NCBI GenBank assembly: GCA_965197455.1
Contig: OZ240208.1
Coordinates: forward strand, 124,001 to 188,000
Length of the DNA: 64,000 nt
Reading direction: 5' to 3'
From: JAGWBD01 sp965197455
Lineage (GTDB): Bacteria > Chloroflexota > Anaerolineae > Aggregatilineales > Phototrophicaceae
The notes beneath the pieces were generated by a model. That model was not told where the DNA came from. It made no database searches and saw only the letters and a program-made list of their open reading frames with translations. The translations under genes and the position numbers were made by a program. This document shows positions 34,187-46,498 of this stretch, piece after piece. The number at the start of each line of letters is the position of its first letter. The stretch's first letter is position 1.

Positions 34187-35718
34187 CAGTTGTGCCCCAG
34201 ATCAATGCGCTGCGCATTGACGTCGCGGAAGCGGGTGATGGTCTTGTCGAAAAAGAGCGAGATGGTGCCGGTGGGGCCGTTGCGGTGCTTGGCCACGATG
34301 ATGTCCGCCTGGCCGGGAATTTCAGTCGCCTCGTTGTAGACCTCGTCGCGATACAGGAACATGACGATGTCGGCGTCCTGCTCAATCGAGCCGGATTCGC
34401 GCAGGTCGCGCAGCTGCGGGCGTTTATCCTGGCGCTGCTCGACGGCGCGCGAAAGCTGGGCGGCGGAGAGCACGGGGACGTTGAGCTCGCGCGCCAGCTC
34501 CTTGAGGCTGCGGCTGATGTAGCTGATCTCCTGCACGCGGTTGTTTTCATAGGCGCCGCCCGCGTTCATCAGCTGCATGTAGTCCACCAGGATGAGGTCG
34601 ATGCCGCTCTCAAGGTGCATGCGGCGACACTTCGCGCGCAGCTCCAGCGGGTTCAGCGCCGGCGTGTCATCGATGAAAATATCCAGCTCGCTGAGGCGAC
34701 TCATGGCTTCTATCAGACGGGCCTGCTCCTGCTGGCTGACCTGGCCGAGGCGCAGCTGCTGCATGTTGATGCCGGTCTCCATGGAGACCAGGCGCTGAAC
34801 GACCTGTTCCACGCCCATTTCCATGGTGAAGAGGGCGATGCGCGGCTTTTGTGTGCCCATCGGGAAGCGGGCAACGTTGAGCACCACCGAGAGCATGAAG
34901 CTGGTCTTGCCCATGCCAGGGCGGCCGGCAAAGACGAGCAGGTCCGAATTCTGCATGCCGCCCAGCAACTGCTCGATGGCGCGGAAGCCAGTGGGCAGGC
35001 CGAGCGGCCTGTCCTGGTGCAGGATGAGATAGTTGATGCGATCGTAGTATTCGCTGAGGGCATCCCGGATGGGCTGCAGGTCGCGCCGCGTGCGATTCTC
35101 GGTCGCTTCGAAGACCAGGGCCTCGGATTGTTCGATGACGCTTTCAATGGTCTGCTGCTCGTCCATGGCCACGCCGCGGATGGACTCGGCGGCGGCCAGC
35201 AGACGTCGCCGCAACGCAGCGCGCTGGACGATACGGCCGTAGACTTCGGCGTGCACCGAAGTGGGCGTGTTGTTAATGAGGCGGATGAGCCAGGCGGTGC
35301 CGCCGGTCTGCTCAAGGTGCCCCAGCTGCGACAGCTCCTCGCCGACCGTGAGGAAATCCAGGTTCTCGTTGCGCTCGGATATGCGCTGCATCGCCTCCCA
35401 GATCCAGCGATGGCGCAGCAGGAAGAAGTCATCCTGTTGCAGGAAGGCGGCAATGCCGAACCAGGCGCCCGGGTTGCTGAGGATGGCGCCCAGCACCGCC
35501 TCTTCTGCCTCCGGGCTGAAGGGTGTGCTGCGCTTGACGCCCGGCATCGCCGCTTCAGCTTCGGGGCTGAAAGGGGTGTTGTCGAAAGCGTCCGGCCCCA
35601 TCTCTTCGTCCTCCGGGCTGAAGGGGGCGCTGTCGCCAGTGTCCAGCTCTTCCTCTTCTGCCACAGGGCTTGTGGGGGCGCTGTTTTCGTGGTGTTCAGC
35701 AGGTGCAGGATCGCTCAT
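34186..35718 (-). CDS. dnaB: Replicative DNA helicase DnaB
   Basis: 510 aa RecA-type hexameric helicase. The N-terminal domain (from about residue 66, PFSPEAEEAVLGAIL) is followed by the linker and the C-terminal ATPase: GLPTGFRAIEQLLGGMQNSDL, Walker A AGRPGMGKTSF, TMEMGVEQVVQRL, Walker B LILVDYMQLM, LKELARELNVPVLSAAQLSRAVEQR, DLRESGSIEQDADIVMFLYRDE and the final IIVAKHRNGPTG. The first 65 residues are an unusual acidic leader made of tandem copies of the domain's own first motif. It leads a primosome operon together with DnaD and DnaI-like genes. Confidence 0.97.
   Translation of the reverse strand: MSDPAPAEHHENSAPTSPVAEEEELDTGDSAPFSPEDEEMGPDAFDNTPFSPEAEAAMPGVKRSTPFSPEAEEAVLGAILSNPGAWFGIAAFLQQDDFFLLRHRWIWEAMQRISERNENLDFLTVGEELSQLGHLEQTGGTAWLIRLINNTPTSVHAEVYGRIVQRAALRRRLLAAAESIRGVAMDEQQTIESVIEQSEALVFEATENRTRRDLQPIRDALSEYYDRINYLILHQDRPLGLPTGFRAIEQLLGGMQNSDLLVFAGRPGMGKTSFMLSVVLNVARFPMGTQKPRIALFTMEMGVEQVVQRLVSMETGINMQQLRLGQVSQQEQARLIEAMSRLSELDIFIDDTPALNPLELRAKCRRMHLESGIDLILVDYMQLMNAGGAYENNRVQEISYISRSLKELARELNVPVLSAAQLSRAVEQRQDKRPQLRDLRESGSIEQDADIVMFLYRDEVYNEATEIPGQADIIVAKHRNGPTGTISLFFDKTITRFRDVNAQRIDLGHN
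35479..35682 (-). repeat. Four tandem 51-bp (17-residue) repeats in dnaB
   Basis: Codons 13-80 fall into four units of exactly 17 residues starting SAPTSPVAEEE, SAPFSPEDEEM, NTPFSPEAEAA and STPFSPEAEEA. The last unit is the ordinary start of the DnaB N-terminal domain, so the first three are duplicated decoys of it. The sequence stays in frame throughout. Confidence 0.9.
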
Positions 35719-35741
35719 GTCGGCCTGGCGCTGCCGCGGAC

Positions 35742-36272
35742 TCAGGCGGGCGTCTGGTCGTCGTCTTCCAGGTCATCGAGGTCGAGGGTGTCGAGGAAGT
35801 CTTCAAAGACGCTGAGCGGTGCCTCGTCCCCGTCTGCTTCGCTGCCTGCGCCGAGTTCGTTTTCAATGTCGCCCTCGCGCTGGATGCCAGCCTCGCGCAT
35901 GACCTCGTCCTCAACGAAAATCGGGGAACGGGTGCGCACGGCCAGGGCGATGGCGTCGCTGCTGCGCGAGTCAATTTCGAGCTGGCGTTCGCCGACCTCG
36001 ATGATGATGTGGGCGTGAAAAATGTCCTTGCGCAAGGAGCGGATGATGACGTGCAATACCTTGCCATCCATGCTGCCAATGACGTCGCGCAGCAAATCAT
36101 GCGTCAGGGGCCGCGGCCGCGCCTTTTCCTGCAACTCGAGCGTGATGGCATCCGCTTCGCAGGGGCCAATCCAGACGGGCAGATAGCGGTCGCTGTCCGG
36201 GTCCAGCAGCACCACCAGCCGCTCCTGCGACATCAGGCTGACGCGAATGCTGTCAATGACGACTTCAATCAT
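35742..36272 (-). CDS. Bifunctional nuclease family protein (DUF151/BFN)
   Basis: 176 aa from ATG 36272 (MIEVVIDSIRV), the typical DUF151 start; the open frame upstream runs into the promoter. Core motifs: VVLLDPDSDRYLPVWIGPCEADAITLEL, RPLTHDLLRDVIGSMDGKVLHVIIRSL and the pattern FHAHIIIEVGERQLEIDSRSSDAIALAVRTRSPIFV. An acidic tail of about 40 residues is added. Plant and thermophile members show RNase/DNase activity; the bacterial role is unclear. It is the first gene of the replication operon, 23 bases before dnaB. Confidence 0.9.
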   Translation of the reverse strand: MIEVVIDSIRVSLMSQERLVVLLDPDSDRYLPVWIGPCEADAITLELQEKARPRPLTHDLLRDVIGSMDGKVLHVIIRSLRKDIFHAHIIIEVGERQLEIDSRSSDAIALAVRTRSPIFVEDEVMREAGIQREGDIENELGAGSEADGDEAPLSVFEDFLDTLDLDDLEDDDQTPA

Positions 36273-36323
36273 GAGCGACTGTCCGAATCCCGTCCTGCCT
36301 GGCAAGGGCCGGTTTGCAATGCG

Positions 36324-36351
36324 ATTATACACCCATGCCGGGTTTCGGCAA
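36324..36351 (-). promoter_or_regulatory. Promoter of the BFN-dnaB-dnaD-dnaI operon
   Basis: Minus strand TTGCCG (36351-36346), 16-base spacer, perfect TATAAT (36329-36324). Start of transcription near 36317 gives a leader of about 45 bases to the BFN ATG. Confidence 0.6.
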
Positions 36352-36386
36352 AGGATTGGGCAATCCTGAATATTTGGCACTGGCGC

Positions 36387-37085
36387 ATGACATTGAGCGT
36401 ATTGAGCTGCCGGGCATTGCTGGTGTCCCTGTGCCTGATGCCCCTGATCGCCGCCTGTGCGCCCGCCATCCAGCCCGTCATGGGCGTGCGCGGGCCCTCA
36501 CGCAGCGTCCGCGCCGGCGCAGATCTGGCGCGCTACAACTTTCATCTTCCTGCGACCTGGGACCTCTTCGAGCTCGGCAGTGAAACCGCCAGCGCGAGTC
36601 TGGCAGGCAATGCTTTCACGCTCACTGTGGGGCCGGAGCTGGGCTATCTGACTGCCGGCAACAATGTGACGCATCGCGATGTCCTCATTAACGCGACAGT
36701 GCGCCAGACTGAAGGCCTGCTCGGCAACGGCTTTGGCCTGCTCTGTCGCGCGGACAAGGCGGGCAACGGCTACTGGTTCCTGCTCTCCAGCCGCGGCGAA
36801 TACAGCATCCAGGTGGCCAGCGATGTGCGCGAGGACCTGTTCGAGCTGGTTCCCTGGCGCTATCACAGCGTCATCCGGCAGGGGCTGCAGGCCAACGAAC
36901 TGCGCATCGTGTGCGCGCAGAATTACCTCGCCCTCTTCATCAATGATGTGTTCGTGGCCGAGGCCTTCGATGACGAGTTTGACAGTGGCGAACTGGCCGT
37001 GGCGCTGGGTGCCACCGGACGCGCGGCCAGCGCCAGCTTCGATAACATTCGTGTGCGCGCGGCAGTGGTGACCGGTGAACGCTAG
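36387..37085 (+). CDS. Putative lipoprotein with concanavalin-like (DUF1080-type) domain
   Basis: 232 aa from ATG 36387. A lipoprotein-type signal (MTLSVLSCRALLVSLCLMPL, then IAAC) places Cys24 as the lipidated residue. The rest is a beta-rich domain with GFGLLCRADKAGNGYWFLLSSRGEYSI, LRIVCAQNYLALFINDVFVAEAFDD and ending ASFDNIRVRA, the layout of DUF1080/LamG-like jelly-roll folds that bind glycans. No catalytic residues can be named. It is divergent from the BFN operon and shares the CTAG stop palindrome with the LysM lipoprotein. Confidence 0.7.
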   Translation: MTLSVLSCRALLVSLCLMPLIAACAPAIQPVMGVRGPSRSVRAGADLARYNFHLPATWDLFELGSETASASLAGNAFTLTVGPELGYLTAGNNVTHRDVLINATVRQTEGLLGNGFGLLCRADKAGNGYWFLLSSRGEYSIQVASDVREDLFELVPWRYHSVIRQGLQANELRIVCAQNYLALFINDVFVAEAFDDEFDSGELAVALGATGRAASASFDNIRVRAAVVTGER

Positions 37086-37846
37086 CGTCCGCCAGAGGGG
37101 ATGAGAATTTCCTGACCGACGTCGAGCCGGTCAGGGTCGAGCAGATCGTTGGCTTCAATCAGATCCTCGATCGTGAGGCCGTAGTTCAGGGATATGCTGT
37201 AGAGCGTTTCTCCGCTGCGCACGGTATGGATCCGGTAGCCGCCAGGCAAACTGGTGGTGACGATGGCCGGCGCCGGCGTGACGATCGCGCTGGCGGGGGA
37301 CACGACCCTGTCCTCCTGCAATTCCGCACAGCTGGCAATGACCAGACGCTGCCCGGGCTGTATGACCGGGTTGTCACCCGTCAGCGAGGGATTGGCCGCC
37401 TTCATGTCCGCTACCGTGGTGTCGTACTGCAGGGAGATGCCATACACCGAATCGCCAAAATCGACAACATGGATGCACGCTTCACTGACCTCGTCGACTC
37501 CCGGAGGTCTGGGCTTAAGCGTGGGCGTTGGCAGGGAAAATGTGGTGAAGCTGCCGCTGCCGCCTGCAGCCATGGAAGGGGCATCCGGGCTACGCGGTGT
37601 GATGAAGGTACCGTCTTCTGCTATCTGAAGGGTTGGAGCAGCAACAAGCCCCCGCAAGGGGGTTGGCGCAATCACCGTGATGGGCAACGCGGAGGTGGGC
37701 TGTATGGCCACGGCGCGCTCGCTGCGGCGCGCGGGCAATGCCTCAGGCTCCACACCCTGCGGCGCGTCGGCCGCCTGCTGAAAACAGCCCGCAGCAGGGA
37801 TGACCAGCAGCAGCGCAAGCACCCGCGCCAGGACCCCCGACCGCAT
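37082..37846 (-). CDS. LysM-repeat lipoprotein
   Basis: 254 aa. The signal peptide ends VIPAAGC, so Cys21 is the likely lipid site. After a disordered Pro/Thr/Ala region come two LysM domains: one at about residues 124-170 (IHVVDFGDSVYGISLQYDTTVADMKAANP, with QPGQRLVI) and one at about 206-251 (HTVRSGETLYSISLNYGLTIEDLIEAND, with VGQEILIPSG). LysM domains bind N-acetylglucosamine polymers such as peptidoglycan, so the protein probably anchors to the wall from the membrane surface. No enzymatic domain is present. Confidence 0.9.
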   Translation of the reverse strand: MRSGVLARVLALLLVIPAAGCFQQAADAPQGVEPEALPARRSERAVAIQPTSALPITVIAPTPLRGLVAAPTLQIAEDGTFITPRSPDAPSMAAGGSGSFTTFSLPTPTLKPRPPGVDEVSEACIHVVDFGDSVYGISLQYDTTVADMKAANPSLTGDNPVIQPGQRLVIASCAELQEDRVVSPASAIVTPAPAIVTTSLPGGYRIHTVRSGETLYSISLNYGLTIEDLIEANDLLDPDRLDVGQEILIPSGGR

Positions 37847-37916
37847 CCGCCTGCCTCCTCACGCTCTCGTCCCTGTAAGGTACACCGGCGCGGTTGCCGC
37901 TGCAATGCAGTCGCGC

Positions 37917-39389
37917 TCAGGGTGGCGCAGGACAGTCAGCCCGCTCACGCCAGGGCGGCGCGAGCTGCCAGGCCTGGTAGTTTTCATTTTCCCATGCCAG
38001 CGTGACCTCGAAGTCGGCTTCCCGCAGCGCCTCCAGCCAGGGGCCAACGTCGACATCGCGCGGGGCAGGGAGATAGCGCGGCCCCAACTCACAGAGTCTG
38101 CGCGCGTCAACTGCCAGCGCATAGGGGTCGGGATACCAGGTCAAACGCTTGTCATGCCAGGTGCCCAGGTAAAAGCCCAGTTGCCAGCTCAGCCAACGGT
38201 CATACACCACCGTCGCGACCGGACGCGCGGCCAGCCAGTCGCCAAGGTCATCAATTCCGGCATGGGGGTCTGGCCCAGGCGCGGGTTGCAGCACCAGCAT
38301 GACCAGTGTTGCCAGCAGGAGGGCCGGTCGCAACTCGATTTTCAGCGGAGCCAGGCGTGTACTGAACAGCCCGGCAATCCACAGGAGACCACGCGCGCAG
38401 GGCGGTAGCAGTGCTGGCGTCAGGAGCAGGGCATAGCGTGCATACAGTGGAAAGGCCGGCAGCAGTTGCAGCAAGGAGGTGCCGGCGAGGTATACGGCCA
38501 GCGCCAGGTCGACGTGGCTGTGCCGCGACAGGGGTCTGCTGCGTGCGCGCCACACCAGCGCAAGAACGCCGACGAGCAGCAGCAGCGCGCCGGGCCAGCC
38601 AGGCCAGAGGAGCGTACTGGCATGGCCCAGCCAGGCGTTCAGGCGGCCTGGCAGATCGCCAACAGCGGCCAGGCCCGCCGGAGTGTTGTTGGCGAAGGCC
38701 AGCTCGTGAATGCCTAATCCGGGACGCAACCCATCCCACAGCAGCAACAGTCCGGCGCAGGGCGCCAGCGGCAGGCCGAAGCACAACAGCCGTCGTGGAG
38801 TCAATGGCGCATGTCGCCAGGCGGCCCACAGAATCAGCGGCAGCCCGAGCAGCGCCTGCTGCTTGCTGGCCAGGCCGATCCCCAGCAACAGGCCGCTCCA
38901 GCCCAGGCGACCCAGCAGGGCCAGCCACAGCGAAGCCGTGATGCTGGTGAGCATGAGGCCATCCGTCAGCGCGCTGGCGCTGGCAGCAACCAGTTGCGGT
39001 GAGCAGGCCGCAAGTAGCAGGCTCAACAGGGGCAGTGATGGAGAACTGGAACGGTAGAGGTCGCGGGCGAGCACGTACAGCAGTGGCAGCAGCAGGATGC
39101 CCGCCAGCACCCCAGGCAAACGCGCCGCCTGTTCCAGCGGTCCCAGGGCGGCCTGCGCCAGCGCGTTGGCGTACAGCGCCAGCGGCGACTTGTCCAGCGG
39201 CCCGTCCAGCCACCAGTCACCCTTGATGGCGGCCGCGCGCGCGAAAGTGCTGAAGAAAGCCTCGTCCGGCGTGAAACGCCAGTCCATGAAAAGCGCGCGC
39301 CAGCGCAACCAGACGCCTGCCAGCAGCAGCAACAACGCCAGGGGCGGCACGCGCTGGCGCCTGCCTGCCTGCGCTCCCGCGGTCTCCAT
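37917..39389 (-). CDS. GT39/PMT-like membrane glycosyltransferase
   Basis: 490 aa polytopic membrane protein with ten or more helices. The first extracytoplasmic loop contains RFTPDEAFFSTFARA, where D42-E43 matches the catalytic Asp/Glu loop of GT-C enzymes such as ArnT and protein mannosyltransferases, followed by WWLDGPLDKSPL. A soluble C-terminal region follows (DDLGDWLAARPVATVVYDRW onward). It probably transfers a sugar from a polyprenyl phosphate to a protein or lipid on the outer face; donor and acceptor are unknown. Transcribed alone, divergent to the HAD phosphatase gene. Confidence 0.8.
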   Translation of the reverse strand: METAGAQAGRRQRVPPLALLLLLAGVWLRWRALFMDWRFTPDEAFFSTFARAAAIKGDWWLDGPLDKSPLALYANALAQAALGPLEQAARLPGVLAGILLLPLLYVLARDLYRSSSPSLPLLSLLLAACSPQLVAASASALTDGLMLTSITASLWLALLGRLGWSGLLLGIGLASKQQALLGLPLILWAAWRHAPLTPRRLLCFGLPLAPCAGLLLLWDGLRPGLGIHELAFANNTPAGLAAVGDLPGRLNAWLGHASTLLWPGWPGALLLLVGVLALVWRARSRPLSRHSHVDLALAVYLAGTSLLQLLPAFPLYARYALLLTPALLPPCARGLLWIAGLFSTRLAPLKIELRPALLLATLVMLVLQPAPGPDPHAGIDDLGDWLAARPVATVVYDRWLSWQLGFYLGTWHDKRLTWYPDPYALAVDARRLCELGPRYLPAPRDVDVGPWLEALREADFEVTLAWENENYQAWQLAPPWRERADCPAPP

Positions 39390-39411
39390 GCCTGCCCCCT
39401 GCTGCGCCGGT

Positions 39412-39441
39412 TTGAACGCCCCCTGCCTGCCGGAGTATACT
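39412..39441 (+). promoter_or_regulatory. Promoter of the HAD phosphatase gene
   Basis: TTGAAC at 39412-39417, 18-base spacer, TATACT at 39436-39441, 25 bases before the ATG. The gap between the divergent genes is only 77 bases. Confidence 0.55.
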
Positions 39442-39466
39442 ACCCACCCGCGAAACAGGAGCCGGC

Positions 39467-40258
39467 ATGAACCTCAGCTCAATCAGCGCAATCGTCTCGG
39501 ACATGGATGGCGTGCTCTGGCGCGGCGATGATCCCCTGCCTGGCCTGCATGCCTTCTTCGCCATGCTACGGCGCAGAAACCTGCCCTTCGTGCTGGCGAC
39601 CAACAACAGCAGCAAGACCCGCCAGGACTATGTGCACAAGCTGGCGGCTATGGGCGTGCCGCATGTCCCCGCCACTTGCATCGTGACCTCCGGCACGGCG
39701 ACTGCATCGTGGCTCAAACGCCACCATCCGCCGGGAACGCGCGTGCACGTCTTCGGCGGTGATGGCCTGCGCGTCGAGCTGGACGCTGCCGGCTTCTGCG
39801 TGGCGAACGAGGATGTGGCCGTGGTGGTGGCGGGCCTCAACCGGGACATGTGTTACGCGGATCTTCATCTGGCCAGCCATTTGATTCGCCAGGGCGCCCA
39901 ATTCATCGGCACCAATCCGGACACCACCTTTCCCGCCGCGAACGGCATCGCGCCTGGCGCTGGCAGCCTGCTGGCCGCCCTGCAGGCCGCCAGTGGCGTG
40001 GAGCCACTCGTCATCGGCAAACCCCATGCGCCCATGTTTGAAGCGGCGCTGGAGCTGCTTGGTAGCCAGCCGGCGCAGACCCTGATGATTGGCGACCGCA
40101 TCAACACGGATATCCTTGGAGCGGCGCGCGCGGGCATGCGCACGGCGCTGGTCATGACCGGCATCTCCACGCAGGCCGAACTGGACTCCAGCCCGCTGCA
40201 ACCCGATATCGTTTGCGCTTCATTGTCAGTTCTGGTATCTTCGCTTGTGCTGGAGTGA
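39467..40258 (+). CDS. HAD superfamily phosphatase, NagD/PGP type
   Basis: 263 aa HAD type IIA hydrolase. Motif I is SDMDGVLWRG with nucleophile D12 and D14; motif II FVLATNNSSKT; the C2 cap in the middle; motif III/IV PLVIGKPHAPMFEAAL (Lys) and QTLMIGDRINTDILGAARAGM (GDR.xTD). This set fits p-nitrophenyl phosphatase/NagD and phosphoglycolate phosphatases. It is cytoplasmic with an undetermined physiological substrate. ACAGGAG forms the ribosome site. The C-terminus is normal in length. Confidence 0.92.
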   Translation: MNLSSISAIVSDMDGVLWRGDDPLPGLHAFFAMLRRRNLPFVLATNNSSKTRQDYVHKLAAMGVPHVPATCIVTSGTATASWLKRHHPPGTRVHVFGGDGLRVELDAAGFCVANEDVAVVVAGLNRDMCYADLHLASHLIRQGAQFIGTNPDTTFPAANGIAPGAGSLLAALQAASGVEPLVIGKPHAPMFEAALELLGSQPAQTLMIGDRINTDILGAARAGMRTALVMTGISTQAELDSSPLQPDIVCASLSVLVSSLVLE

Positions 40259-40283
40259 TGGACTTTAATAGTTATGTGTAAGG

Positions 40284-41246
40284 ATGTTACTTAGCCGGCG
40301 TGATCTGTTGGGTTTCGTAGCCGGCTTGCCTTTGCCGCGCACTGATACCAACATGCAGGTTCCGGCAGATTCGCTGTCGCAAATGCAGTCGCAGTTGCAG
40401 CAAACCCTGGCAGGGCACAACATGTCGCTCGAGTTGCGCGCCCTCGACGCTGACCACGGTGACCTCTTTAACATCCGGGTGATGGCCGACCGGCTTATGC
40501 CGGTCGCCAGTTGCTTCAAGGCCTTCGTCGTGCCCTGGTACTATCTCAACGTTCCGCCTGTGGACCAGGAGGACGGGCCGGACAGTGCCATCTGGGACAT
40601 GGCGGTACACAGCGGCAACTATTATACCTCCGTCGTGCTGAAACAGGTTGCCGGTCACGTGCCCGGACCGGACAACGCCCTGCAGAAATTCAACAATTTC
40701 CTGCTCTCCATTGGCATGCAGAACGGGCTGTACAACTGGAACCTTGGCCACACTTTGGGCCTGTTCGATAATCGTTACAAGCCTTCGCAAAAAACCGGAC
40801 GCCTGGTCCGCCTCGGTGATCGTGAGTTCTGGATCTTCAACGTATTCACGGCCAGCGACCTGGCCCAGGGCTTCGATTACATCACGCGCGGCGAAAAGCA
40901 TCACCCGGGCGTCAAGGTCGCAGCAGCCTTGCGCCAGTCGCGCAGCTTGCTCGGCATCCCTGCAAGGGGTTTCCGCTCTCCGATCGAACGCGTCTTTGCC
41001 CCGGGCTACATCGGCAAACAGGGGATTATCCAGACGGACGAAATCTCCGTCGGAACCGTGTTCAATGACGCCGGCCTGCTGGATCTCGGGAAGCGCAAGT
41101 ACATCCTTGCCTTCATGTCCCTGGCCGAAAGAGAGAGCACTTCGCTCTCTGTGTTGCGTGAAATCATGCACCATGTCTGGGTCATGGACCGCGAAATTGA
41201 AAAGTCACAGGCGTCCCTGCAACGCCTGCCGCGGGTGTGGGGCTAG
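40284..41246 (+). CDS. Beta-lactamase-like serine hydrolase, exported
   Basis: 320 aa. The N-terminus MLLSRRDLLGFVAGL carries a twin-arginine motif, suggesting Tat export. A penicilloyl-serine-transferase-like SxxK motif is at 76-79 (VASCFKAF) and SGN at 110-112 could be the SxN motif. At the place expected for K[ST]G I see only KQG (245-247), so the enzyme is either diverged or not a beta-lactamase. The spacing between SxxK and SxN is short. Hydrolysis of wall peptides or esters is possible, but function is uncertain. It lies 25 bases behind the HAD gene and is likely cotranscribed. Confidence 0.62.
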   Translation: MLLSRRDLLGFVAGLPLPRTDTNMQVPADSLSQMQSQLQQTLAGHNMSLELRALDADHGDLFNIRVMADRLMPVASCFKAFVVPWYYLNVPPVDQEDGPDSAIWDMAVHSGNYYTSVVLKQVAGHVPGPDNALQKFNNFLLSIGMQNGLYNWNLGHTLGLFDNRYKPSQKTGRLVRLGDREFWIFNVFTASDLAQGFDYITRGEKHHPGVKVAAALRQSRSLLGIPARGFRSPIERVFAPGYIGKQGIIQTDEISVGTVFNDAGLLDLGKRKYILAFMSLAERESTSLSVLREIMHHVWVMDREIEKSQASLQRLPRVWG

Positions 41247-41283
41247 GCTTGGCTGGTAACCGCCCGGCAGCGGCTGCCACCCC

Positions 41284-41311
41284 TTGACACTGTCGCTGCG
41301 AATCGTATACA
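41284..41311 (+). promoter_or_regulatory. rpoB promoter
   Basis: Perfect TTGACA at 41284-41289, 16-base spacer and TATACA at 41306-41311. It leaves a leader of about 150 bases before rpoB. This is the strongest sigma-70-type site seen in the window. Confidence 0.7.
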
Positions 41312-41468
41312 CTGACCCCGCAGCCACTGACAACCAGATTCACGGGATCTGTTGAATCCAACCTGAAATCAGCGTTCCCGAACGGAGATGAATCCGCATT
41401 AACCGGGGCCGGCAGGCTGCGGCGTTTGTGCTCGCATATTGGCAGGGGATGCCCAGGGGGCAAGGCCA

Positions 41469-46382
<4,914 letters not shown>

Positions 46383-46405
46383 CAGGCCCCACCGGGCAAC
46401 CCGAC

Positions 46406-46446
46406 GGGTCGACCGCAGGCGCTGTTCACTGTCGCGCGGTCGACCC
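46406..46446 (+). terminator. Hairpin after rpoB
   Basis: GGGTCGACCGC at 46406-46416 pairs perfectly with GCGGTCGACCC at 46436-46446 across a 19-base loop that can itself pair partly. The tail is GCCTGCGTCTT, not a T-run. It ends 52 bases before the glyQS start and separates rpoB from the next unit. Confidence 0.6.
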
Positions 46447-46498
46447 GCCTGCGTCTTAAAGCGTGTGAATGCGCGACCACACCAGCACAGGAAAAGGC

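Noticed and set aside
46383..46498. T-box riboswitch ahead of glyQS
   Set aside because: The gap is only about 115 bases and is filled by the hairpin of rpoB; no AGGGTGG-type T-box core was found.
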